NCBI GenBank assembly: GCA_037447655.1
Contig: JBBHKE010000261.1
Coordinates: 1 to 10,660, forward strand
DNA length: 10,660 nucleotides
Source of the DNA: Zygnema cylindricum
Lineage: Eukaryota; Streptophyta; Zygnematophyceae; Zygnematales; Zygnemataceae
Direction: 5' to 3'
Shown here in pieces: positions 1 through 8,022 of the stretch; positions within the stretch are counted from its first letter, which is position 1; each line of letters begins with the position of its first letter. Position numbers and translations under genes: made by a program. A model generated the notes under the pieces. That model did not search any database. It saw only the letters and a program-made list of their open reading frames with translations, and had not been told where the DNA came from.

Positions 1-1764
1 GTCGTGAATTGAGGAGGGATGAAACGGAAAGTTGAAAGAACGAGTATATAGCCAATAGCTAGGCCCCAAAACTAAGGCAACTATGAGAAATAAAACGGGC
101 AAAGTTTAAAGAGAGTGGTGGCGACAACCTTCTTAGAAAATAACTCTTGTACAAGCAAGACAGGCTCCGTAATGAGGGTGAATAAAAAATACGGCATATA
201 TTCACCAAAGCAAGGGGAGAAATAAATTTGGGTGCCATTAAAAATAAACTACTCTAAAGAGAATTCATTGTGCAAAACACAAGGGATGATGGGAGCAAGA
301 ATTGGGGTTTTCCTAACTAAGAAACGAGAGACAAGCGTGGAGGCAATAAGGCACGGAATCCCCAAATTAGAAAAGGGTCGACTTTATTAAAAAGCGCGAT
401 GGTAAACCATCTGAGTCCATTAGAACAAAAGGAAGTAGCATGGCAAAAACTGAAAAACTACATGTCGGGGGAAGAAACAAACACGATAGGCAAGCCAAAA
501 GCCCAAAATACGAAAAGATGGCCAATAAACGGAAAACGCCGAAAGAAGCGAATAACAACAAACGAAACATCAAAGGAAAGAGCCAACATCTATCAACAAA
601 ACCCCAACATAACTAAAAATCTATGAAAAGCAACCATGTAAGTCCCCGAACCCCGGAGGAGCACGAGGAGGGAGTTCCGGGACACGTCAACGATCCATAG
701 CCGCGATAGACGATCTAAGGAGGATAGATGCTTGCACTGGTTGTAGGGCCACCGATAAACGTTGACGGTAAAAAGAAGTAAGTACTAGAACAAAAGGGCT
801 CCCATGTCCCCTCCGCCCAAATTAGAAGTGACATTCGTCGTAGATATTATATAGCAATAAAGTAGTATACTGACATCATAAAGACTAGATGACCATATAG
901 CGGTTCCAATTGTTTGAACACATTTGAAATATGGCCTAACCAAGTACCGCGTGAGAGTTAGGGTTCGCCAGCACTAACTTAGGAGGGAATCGTCGAGTAA
1001 ATCAATATTAATCCATTGCGAAGGAATAAATCATGCAACGTCACGTCAAATATAAAACTCCGTCAATAAAGCTACAGTTGTGAAACACCATGAATCACTT
1101 AAAGGTTCATAACACAAATTTGGTGTTGGTCATTTTTGGCCCTTGAACATAAAATAACGTTTATCATACAATTTATCTATTTCATAGTTTACTTCGGTAA
1201 GTAGTTGGAACTTGTCTCGAATAATTTCCCTTATATGAATTAGTAGTATGACCGTTTTTGGAAGAAAAGGTCTTACAACTCAGACAGAATAGGAGTACAA
1301 GTGCGTCCAACCACATAATAACAATAACAGCTACAGTAGCAATAATGATAATAATATTAACAATAACATTAGTTTTTTGTTATCGAAAACTGGCCATTTT
1401 TTATTAATCGAAATGAACCTTGGTCGGTTTCAATTTGCTTCTAGACTTGTAAAGTCGAGCCAAGATAACTAAGACGACATGGAAGACAAGGAATAGAGTA
1501 CATGTATAACATATAATTTTTCATTTTAATAATAATCATTAAGAAAGATAATGTCACAGCACAAGAATAATAAGCGGGTGGATATATAACCAATTCCGAC
1601 GGTCTATTCTTATTGTTAAGAAATGCACGAAATTGCACAAAAAAAATCCGTAAGCTAAGCTGGAAAAAATCACAAAATAACGGGGACTCTATGAAAATCC
1701 AAACTATATCCATATATCGAAAACGGTCCTTAATGCGTAAATAAGGTTATAAAATTATCTACAG
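1..1764. other. AT-rich intergenic DNA, no gene recognised
   Basis: I see no gene here. Stop codons are frequent in all six frames and the longest open frames are under about 95 codons, with no recognisable motif. No CACGTG or GTACGG hexamer occurs, unlike the right half of the window. The minus strand of 1-700 is T-rich and resembles plant untranslated or LTR-like sequence, but I found no second copy, no primer-binding site and no TG...CA boundary, so I do not call a retroelement. Confidence 0.6.
1313..1370. repeat. AAT/AAC-rich low-complexity tract
   Basis: This is an imperfect run of AAT, AAC and ATA triplets, with one interruption around 1330-1340. It is a simple-sequence tract typical of AT-rich intergenic DNA. 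No function is implied. Confidence 0.6.
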
Positions 1765-1987
1765 TACACCGTGTATCGCTATCAGTGTTAATGTTTTTTT
1801 CCGCCACTTAAATACATCATTTCTTCGTACACACTAATTGGATTGTCAATCGTACGGTTGGGATTGAAAGATAAGATCCTCAGCTCCCAATTGGCGGTCT
1901 TAAATTGAAAGTCAGACAAGTGTGTACGGAGAAAAGAAGTTTTAAGTGGCGAAAAAAATATTAGCACTAATAGCGATACACGGTGTA
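1765..1987. mobile_element. MITE, TACACCG family, copy 1 (223 bp)
   Basis: The two ends form inverted repeats of about 47-48 bp. The left arm (1765-1812) starts TACACCGTGTATCGCTAT and ends CGCCACTTAAA. The right arm (1941-1987) is its reverse complement apart from about three substitutions and one indel. The outermost TA at each end is compatible with a TA target-site duplication, as in Tc1/mariner-Stowaway elements. The symmetry runs three bases further (CAG/CTG), so the exact boundary is uncertain. A second, internal inverted pair (CGTACACACT at 1826-1835, AGTGTGTACG at 1919-1928) is perfect, so the whole element could fold as one long hairpin. There is no coding capacity, so it is a non-autonomous element. 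Related copies lie at 2372-2589 and 6061-6555. Structure is clear; superfamily assignment is not. Confidence 0.85.
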
Positions 1988-2371
1988 CTGAAACTAACCT
2001 AAATCGGCCAATATCGGTCAATATCGGCACACGATCGGATGATGAGACCAACTAATAAAAAAAACTGTTTTGAAAACTTGATAAACGGTCAGCTTGACAC
2101 TTATGCTAACCGTTTGGAATGCAAATCGGCCAGCCGGCAAAGTCAGCCACCGACCTTCGAGAAAAGCACAAACGACAAACCAACGTGCGAAACAGACCGA
2201 CTGAGCAGTCCGCAAAACTGTGACACGGAACAGACCGTCACAATAGGCAACCGGTCAGACCATTTGAGTCGACTGTCTGACAAACCGGCCGTGAAATCTG
2301 TCAGCAATCTGGACTGATAATAATCATGGAAACACACAAACGGGGAAATCAGTTTGCAAACAGTCAAACAC
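1988..2371. other. CGGTC/CAGACC-rich spacer between two MITEs
   Basis: This stretch is richer in CG than its surroundings and repeats short words such as CGGTC, CAGACC and CCGGTCAGACC. A 92-codon ATG frame on the plus strand (2039-2317) is rich in Asn, Thr, Ser and Lys, has no hydrophobic core or recognisable motif, and overlaps minus-strand frames of similar length. I do not call it a gene. An inverted pair TGTGAC/GTCACA lies near 2219-2242. It may be the remains of an older repeat into which the flanking elements inserted. Confidence 0.4.
2001..2030 (+). repeat. 10-bp tandem repeat, three copies
   Basis: Three contiguous decamers fit the pattern AWATCGGYCA, differing at one to four positions, followed by a shifted fourth ATCGG. 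The array starts 13 bp outside the right end of the MITE at 1765-1987. Confidence 0.65.
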
Positions 2372-2589
2372 AACACACCTCTATTAGCGTCGACAATTCT
2401 TTCGCCTCCGTAATCCGTATTCTTCCGTGCACACTTGCCCGATTTCCGTTTTGGAGACCGCCATTAGGAAGGCAATACCCTTACCATTCAATAGCATGGG
2501 ACAGATTAATAGTCTGACAGGAGTGCACGGGGAATTATATGTTTTAAGTGGCGAAAAAAACATTGACGCTAAAAGCGATTCGTAGAGTA
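2372..2589. mobile_element. MITE, TACACCG family, diverged copy 2 (about 218 bp)
   Basis: The right end (2543-2589) shares its first 18 bases, TTTAAGTGGCGAAAAAAA, exactly with copy 1 and continues with a diverged GACGCTAAAAGCGATTCG segment closer to the element at 6061-6555. The left end is more decayed: CTATTAGCGTC near 2381 and TTTCGCC near 2400 align with the copy 1 arm. Inner inverted words (CCGTGCACACT near 2425, GAGTGCACGG at 2521-2530) occupy the same relative places as the inner stem of copy 1. The length also matches, about 218 versus 223 bp. The outer left boundary is approximate. It appears to be an older insertion of the same family. Confidence 0.7.
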
Positions 2590-4990
2590 CTTGCGAATGG
2601 ACTGACAAGGTACACACTACAAAATCTGTCCAAAGACGGCTAATTACAGAGAACTTGCAAAACTCAATCACAATCGAATAAAAAATCCGGCCATCTCATA
2701 GGCAATTTGAGACTCCACAGATCGGAGTTGAAAGTTTTGAATGGAAACTGAATAGGTATCGGCTTAGAATCGGGTGAATTTGACGGAAACATGCGAGTAT
2801 AAATAGTGGTGAAAAACAACTAGGAAATAAAATTATGACGGTAAAAAAGTGAACGACAAAAAAAAACAATTTTGCAAGAAGAAAATCAAAATGGAATAAC
2901 AACAACTATCTACATTGAATTCTTGTGCTCCAAAATTATAAGCACTTTCGAATAAATAACAATTAAGATTTCCCATGAACGGTTATATGCTTCGGAGGGA
3001 ATGTTGCGTGTTAGTGTGGTATGATGGTGCCTTCGATAGCAATGGGATACAAGGTTAATTCATAAAATTATCTTCATCACAATAACTAATATTTTTTCCT
3101 ATTCGAAAGGCATCCTTTTATTTGGGGGCTTCCTCAAAGGAAGGTAAGGCTATACCATAATGGATGGTGAGGGATAGTGGAACGGATGATTTTCAAAACA
3201 TGCCAAGATCTTTGAACATATGATCCCCTTAGCATCGAAAACTTATAGGTTTTCAAGTAATTTACTAAATCTAATTTTCTTACTTTGTAGGAAGAGTGAT
3301 ATATAATTCACAATTATAGATGAGGGGAAACTTCAAAAAGAGGAAAATTGGGAGGCCCTAAAGTGAGGTTGAAATAAGAACACGCGGGGTGCTTTCTAAT
3401 TTGAATATGGAAAAACGAAAAAGACTATGTTATGAACTTTCAATTGCTTGAAACGTAGGAACCCTTAACAAGCCACGTCGAGAATAAAGCCTCGTGCGTA
3501 AGCTTAACAATTTAGTTGCTTTTCACCAATAAAACTTAAATATGATCAAACTCAACAAATTTCAAGCTCGGTTGTAAGTTGGATGCCTATATATTTATCT
3601 TAACCATTAAACATAGTAAAGCAATGAGTTTAGATTATCTTGGACACTCGACAAGAATTTTGTGGCCTTGGCCAGTGGAGTTATTAAATAATGTTAAAAG
3701 TGACCATGGTAAAAAAGGTTTGTTAAGAAGAAATGGTTAAATTTTACAATCAATGTTTCGTAAAGACGCACTGTTTTTCCTCGTATAAACCTACTCTTTG
3801 CGTGGGAAACGGTCAATCCCATAGAATGATTAAGAGTCGAAAAATTGAGAGGTCGTGTTAACGTTGGTCTACGAATGTAAGAGATAGGGTGGTTACAAAT
3901 TTCAAATTTATCATTGTTTGAGACAACGTTTCATGAAACCATGACGTCCACATTACGACCTATGAGTTGCTCGAGGCTCGATAACTGCTACCAACCAATC
4001 TTGAGCATAGATATGTGGTTAAGGCTCAGAAGCTTTGGCCACCTTTTCCTAGTCGAACAATAATGGGAATAAGATCAAGAACGGATCAAGCTTAAATCAT
4101 TGGATAGGGTTGGTGACATAGGTAGCATAAAATTGAGTATTCTATACACGTTATCAGGGATGTCGTCGACATATGGGCTTGTGAGGATCAGTTATCAAAT
4201 TTATCAAAACATGAGAATATACAAGAGGTTGAAGGCAATCTGTTCATGAAGAAAATTTGGCTTTGGACAAAATGACTGGATAAAATAGCAAATGCCAAGG
4301 TCATTGAATTTTTTGTCACGTCTCCTTCAAGAGTAGCGGCAATTAACCTTGAATGGAGAGGGAAATACAATGGCATTCTGTGAAGACACTATTCGGCGCC
4401 TTTTGTCGATATATCACGTCTTCATACCTCATAAAGAAAATGGATGGTACATCATTTATCTACATTATTTATCATTTGTTCAAAATGCTCGCCATCAAGG
4501 ACATATGTGGTTAAATAAATTAGAAAAGGAAAGATTTGTATGACCTATACAATTTTATCAAAAACAACAACGCAAAACACACACACACACTTAATTGGCC
4601 CTTTTAGTCCTTGATGTATTGACGTGCTCGTTAAAGCCAAAAATTATAAAAATTCAAGCGATTACTAATTTCGTAGCCGGGTTTTAAAAGTATTAGGTGA
4701 TTGCTTTTTTTAGTTCGAGATTTCTAGGTATTTGTCCTATTTGACAATTTCCTTAAGTTCAACTGGCCTTGTCTTCAAAAGTTGTAGTGTTTAACATTCT
4801 GAATGTAAGAGAGTTATTAACCTCTTCCATTACTCTAAGAAAGAGACCGACTTTATTTGGCCATTTAATTCGCTATCTGTTGACGTGCAACTGAACCCTG
4901 AATCATACCCTAACCTTTTCAACATTCCATACGACATGGATTCCGTGCGTACTTTCTGGACCTACTATTTCGCACGATTTAAATCACTGT
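2590..4990. other. AT-rich intergenic DNA, no gene recognised
   Basis: No frame longer than about 70 codons is found and no conserved motif is seen. One plus-strand reading across roughly 4120-4420 has few stops but is broken and shows no reverse transcriptase, integrase or Gag motif, so I do not call a retroelement remnant. A small perfect hairpin CTTCCT-CAA-AGGAAG lies at 3129-3143. CACGTG and GTACGG are both absent. Confidence 0.55.
4577..4590. repeat. (AC)7 microsatellite
   Basis: Seven AC dinucleotides in a row, preceded by an A/C-rich stretch from about 4558. It is a simple-sequence repeat that may be polymorphic between individuals. Confidence 0.9.
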
Positions 4991-5002
4991 TCGCACCTGA
5001 TT

Positions 5003-6060
5003 TTGACTTCCCCGCCAATGTGGATCGGTCACGATAACCGTTACCACAGCTCAGGCGCTCACGTTCTGACCGTACGTGATGAAACTGCAGTGCACTTTTT
5101 CGTACCTTTTCGAACGTATAAAACAGTCACAGGACCTGCACGCCGATCCTCCTCTCGCCTGCCGGCCGGTCAGGTGCCGGCAACACTCACTTTCGGACGG
5201 CTGTTACTGTTAGTTACCGCAGACGCCGTTTCCACCTGTTTCTCAAGGCAGGCCGTCGGACTTGCGGTCATATTGAGCCAAAAGCCGAATGCCACGTTGA
5301 CGTTGCGTCCACATTTCTTTTGAACTGCGAGGCTCTCCGTGGACTCCCGGGCCGCTCCAGCGATCTCACACGTGCTAATTCTTAAAATTGCAGGTGACGA
5401 CTTCATCGTGACTAGCGGAGGATCTTTGCGACGGACTTTGCGAATCTCGGCTGTTCCGCCGGATCGGCGGCGTCTGCTTGTCTCATCTGGCAAGAGTCTC
5501 TGTTTGACCGCTTCGGATGGACAGCTGGGCAGAGCCTGGCCGTCGATTCGCGACTCGCACGTCTCAGATCTGTCCTCGCACGACCACGCTGGTATCTCGT
5601 ATGGCACGGAGTGCTGGACCGCCGTCCGATCTGGTCGTTGTCGAGGAGTGACACGTGCGGCTGCACTTCTCCCGCGAGAGAACATTGGGGAGAATCGCGC
5701 GCGTGGCTTCGTGCCGCCCTGCGTCCCGCGGCTGGGCGGCAGTGATTTTAAACGCAGGCTGGCGGAGTGAAATCGACGGCTCTCAGCCGTCGGGAGGTCA
5801 AGAACCGCGTATCTAAAATGCGCATTTATTACGCCATCTTCAGTACAATCGTTGAGCCACGGGACCACTCTTTTGCCTGCATCGCACGATTCAGGCACGT
5901 GTCCTAGAGTTTCAAAGCGCCAAGTCAGGCGCGAGACAACCGTCACGTGTCGATGCAACAGAATCTTCCTCGGAACTTTTGGCAGAACGCACAAACTGAC
6001 AAGAAAATCGGGGCGGCGAGTCAATCTAAATGCCCGCTTTAGCAGTCTGTAGCCTCGACG
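5003..6060. other. GC/CpG-rich island with open frames on both strands, product unknown
   Basis: The base composition rises abruptly relative to the AT-rich flank and CG dinucleotides are abundant, unlike an old methylated repeat. On the plus strand a frame beginning ATG at 5018 stays open to 5770 except for one TGA at 5321-5323. On the minus strand a 284-codon frame spans 5170-6024, but it opens with TTG; its first ATG is at 5685, giving 171 residues rich in Ser, Arg and Pro. A third plus frame is also open across about 5420-5744. I recognise no domain in any of them, and simultaneous openness on both strands is what GC-rich DNA gives by chance. A TATAAAA lies at 5117-5123, and a possible acceptor (CTAAT, then TTGCAG ending 5393). 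It could be a degraded or captured gene fragment, or a promoter CpG-rich block. Confidence 0.3.
5160..5182. repeat. GC-rich hairpin TGCCGGC/GCCGGCA
   Basis: A perfect 7-bp inverted repeat (5160-5166 and 5176-5182) is separated by 9 bases. It lies about 40 bp downstream of a TATAAAA motif. No function is assigned. Confidence 0.6.
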
Positions 6061-6555
6061 CTACACCGTGAATCGCTATTAGCGTAATGAAATAGATAGC
6101 GTAATGAAACAATTAGCGTACTTTACGGTAAATTGTGTTTTTTCGGGTACACCATGATACTAATTTATCATGTACTCTAATTTGTAAACTGCTTTGTAAA
6201 AATTTTCAGCACATAATATGTCCACACTAAAACATGTACATGTATGAAACTGTTCAAATCGTACGCCGTCTCGTTTTCTTGACATCTGCGTATGCCGGAA
6301 AATTTTTACGCAATTATATATTATTATATTTTCTGTACTTTTAAATTTATAAATGTACGGAATAGTACAGATATGGCAGTCCGTACAACACACTATTTAA
6401 AAGGGAACTAAATTACAGTTATGAACCGCATTGAGCGGGGTACCTCAAATAACGTGCAAAAACATTTAGCGTACTTTATTCTATTTGAGAATTTGCCCCA
6501 AAAAAAGGGGTACCCCAATTAGCGTCATGTACGCTAATAGCGATTCGCGGTGTAG
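6061..6555. mobile_element. Non-autonomous DNA transposon, TACACCG family, copy 3 (about 495 bp)
   Basis: The 26-bp ends (6061-6086 and 6530-6555) are inverted repeats matching at 25 of 26 bases and read CTACACCGYGAATCGCTATTAGCGTA inward, where Y marks the one mismatch. Adjacent TA on both sides again fits TA duplications. The termini match those of the 223-bp element at 1765-1987 but the interior differs. It carries a 17-bp iteration (AGCGTAATGAAA... twice, then AGCGTACTTTA) at 6081-6127, a second AGCGTACTTTA near 6469, GGGGTACC words at 6438 and 6507, an ACATGTACATGT palindrome at 6232-6243, and stems at 6153-6172 and 6354-6387. The interior is AT-rich with no transposase frame. It sits at the right edge of the GC-rich island. 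Confidence 0.85.
6081..6127 (+). repeat. 17-bp subterminal iteration inside the transposon
   Basis: Two 17-bp units beginning AGCGTAATGAAA are followed by a partial third beginning AGCGTACTTTA. The AGCGTACTTTA word recurs near the other end (about 6469). Iterated subterminal motifs are known as transposase-binding sites in several plant DNA transposon families; that role is inferred here. Confidence 0.6.
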
Positions 6556-6596
6556 ACCTTCGCCAGGATCTCTGTACGGTCGAAGTGTCGTTTTCG

Positions 6597-6890
6597 ATGA
6601 TTGGAAATGCCCAGCAGGGAGGCCAGCCGCCCTTTCTGGAAGGCTGCATTCGAAAATCACATGGAAGGAAAAGTGACGTGACAATGGTAGGCGGTGCACT
6701 GGCGCTGTCTGGAAGCAAACAAAGTAACCAGCTACACGTCAGCAGTTCCGGAATTTGCGGGAAGCCGAGCGGTCGGCCAAAAAGAAAGCGTAAAAGTGAC
6801 GGCGAGCGTCAAACTGGCCGCCGGAAAAAGCGGATTTTCGTTGAATACTTCGGGACGTTCGAACCAATACGAAGGCTGTACGATATCTGA
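6597..6890 (+). CDS. Doubtful small ORF with AT-hook-like motif
   Basis: An ATG frame of 97 codons runs rightward from 42 bp outside the right terminus of the transposon, and the same frame remains open upstream through the terminal repeat. The predicted peptide has a GRPKRKRK stretch at residues 59-66, which matches the GRP core of AT-hook DNA-binding motifs flanked by basic residues, and a second basic run GRRKKR at residues 74-79 that could serve as a nuclear localisation signal. There is no other domain, and alternative frames of similar size overlap. Purine-rich, A-rich DNA easily encodes Lys/Arg runs, so this may be chance. I cannot name a product, and I regard it as more likely non-coding than coding. 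Confidence 0.12.
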   Translation: MIGNAQQGGQPPFLEGCIRKSHGRKSDVTMVGGALALSGSKQSNQLHVSSSGICGKPSGRPKRKRKSDGERQTGRRKKRIFVEYFGTFEPIRRLYDI

Positions 6891-7200
6891 AAGTGGATTT
6901 TAACAAGATACGTGAACCGGTCCTTGGGTACCAGTTACCGGTCAGTCGTATGAATGTACGGATGGACACGTGACCACTCTGGAACCTAACAAAACGCCGC
7001 AAACCAAAAAAGAGAAACAAACGGCGATTGTAATAACAAACAAACCTAAAATAACAAAGTTGAAGAAAACGACGCGAAGAAAAAGACAAAATATAACAGC
7101 GCTGGCAATCAAAGTAATAAATGCAGAGCGTATGGCATTAGTTCTATTGTCAAAATCAACAAAATATTCCATCCATCTTGTTTGTCGTCTGTTCTGCTAG
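6891..7200. other. A-rich, purine-rich stretch, no gene recognised
   Basis: The plus strand from about 6985 to 7110 is strongly A/purine rich, giving a Lys-rich open frame (6970-7200) that begins with GTG, not ATG. The matching minus frame is Phe/Arg-rich. Both look like by-products of composition. A GTACGG at 6956 and a G-box at 6967 lie just upstream. Confidence 0.35.
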
Positions 7201-7390
7201 CTTGTCGTCTAGTCATCCACGTGTGAGAAAAATCCTCCAATCTCTGCGTGAACAGAATCCATATCCGTACTCCTATTGGTCAAAATCTTCAAAGGGATAC
7301 GGCTACACGTGGCATCTAGCCCTTTCGGATCTTAGCGCATGATGACGTGTCAAAATCGTGTCAGCCAACTACTCAGACCGTGCCACGTCA
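7182..7390 (+). promoter_or_regulatory. Promoter-like cluster of G-box, CCAAT and TGACG motifs
   Basis: Within about 210 bp lie a direct repeat TTGTCGTCT (7182-7190, 7202-7210), G-boxes at 7218-7223 and 7306-7311 (the latter ACACGTGGC, an ABRE-type context), ATTGG (inverted CCAAT) near 7275, GATGACGTGTC near 7341 and TGCCACGTCAT near 7380. Plant bHLH and bZIP factors bind such ACGT-core sites. I see no TATA box at the expected distance and no confident downstream gene, so this may be a distal regulatory block or chance enrichment. Confidence 0.3.
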
Positions 7391-7717
7391 TGCTACCGAT
7401 CTGACTCGTCGGGCCAACGACATCCTCTACCGTACAGTGCTGTCTTGTTGGCCGTTTGTCCTGCAAGATTCCACTTTGTCGTTTTTTGCTTTGTCCACTG
7501 CAGCACTATATTCTACGCACTTGCCGCACTTTTACAAAATCGCATTTTTTTTTATTTAGGGTCTTTTAACGATTTATCGTCTTTTAGGGTTCGCTCCATC
7601 TCGGGGCAAAAGTGGCCATTTCAATTCCGATGACGTGGAACAATTTGACCGTCCAGATATTTGACAATCGTACGGCTATAAATCTGGCCAATCACTTGAA
7701 AAAAGGACCACAAATTT
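7391..7717. other. Intergenic, no gene recognised
   Basis: T-rich DNA with short frames only; the 70-codon frame from 7347 starts with GTG and has no motif. It contains CCGTAC at 7430, TGACGTGG near 7630 and ATCGTACGGCTATAAAT near 7668, where a GTACGG directly precedes a TATAAAT. Confidence 0.35.
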
Positions 7718-7805
7718 GCTCCTCAGGAGCGCTGGCGCTACAGTGCTACAATTAAAAAGTACACGTGGCACTGTCGCGTTCTAGTGCCAGGCGCGCGAGC
7801 GCGCC
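7718..7805. repeat. Cluster of four hairpins with competing stems
   Basis: Four inverted repeats lie in 88 bp: GCTCCT-C-AGGAGC (7718-7730), AGCGC-TG-GCGCT (7728-7739), TGGCACT-10 nt-AGTGCCA (7766-7789) and GGCGCGC-GA-GCGCGCC (7790-7805). In addition ACAGTGC (7740-7746) pairs perfectly with GCACTGT (7768-7774), which would exclude the third stem. A G-box sits at 7762-7767. The GC-rich last stem is followed by AT-only DNA and a poly-A run. Such arrangements occur near transposon ends or as transcript structures; no assignment is made. Confidence 0.7.
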
Positions 7806-7978
7806 CAAAATAATTTAAATAATTATAAAAAAAAAAACTATTTTAACGGGATTGGCGTATTCACCGACTTCCGTTTCGTCATCTGCCAAGATGCATATAC
7901 GACAAGCGATTGTAGAACGTATTTCATTGTTTTGCCAGCTTGTGGCGTGGCAAAGAGACAAACAAATGTACGGCTGAG

Positions 7979-8022
7979 TACTAACCTGTATCTCTCATCT
8001 TTTTACTTTTTTGCCTTTGCAG
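7979..8022 (+). promoter_or_regulatory. Probable intron 3' splice site with branch point
   Basis: A TACTAAC branch-point sequence (7979-7985) is followed by a T/C-rich tract (7991-8019) and TTTGCAG, with the AG ending at 8022. The branch adenosine lies about 38 nt from the AG, as expected for plant introns. An ATG frame of 85 codons (8047-8304) opens 24 nt downstream but has no recognisable motif. I found no strong GTAAGT-type donor upstream in the window, so the transcript it would belong to is unknown. Confidence 0.35.

Noticed and set aside
1-780. LTR-like minus-strand T-rich sequence with AATAAA
   Set aside because: No partner repeat, primer-binding site, polypurine tract or TG/CA ends were found in the window.
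2039-2317. 92-codon plus-strand ATG frame between two MITEs
   Set aside because: Polar, low-information composition with no motif, and comparable frames exist on the opposite strand.
4120-4420. Plus-strand reading with few stops, considered as a retroelement remnant
   Set aside because: No Gag zinc knuckle, protease, reverse transcriptase or integrase motif could be found and stops interrupt it.
5170-6024. 284-codon minus-strand open frame, the longest in the window
   Set aside because: It begins with TTG. The first ATG (5685) leaves 171 residues, there is no recognisable domain, and plus-strand frames over the same DNA are equally open, as expected from GC-rich composition. It is described in the island entry, not called as a gene.
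6970-7200. Lys-rich 76-codon plus-strand frame
   Set aside because: Starts with GTG in a eukaryote-like context and its Lys/Thr content follows from A-rich DNA.
7790-7860. Helitron 3' end suggested by the GC-rich hairpin
   Set aside because: No CTRR terminus lies 10-12 nt after the stem, and no matching 5' TC end was seen.
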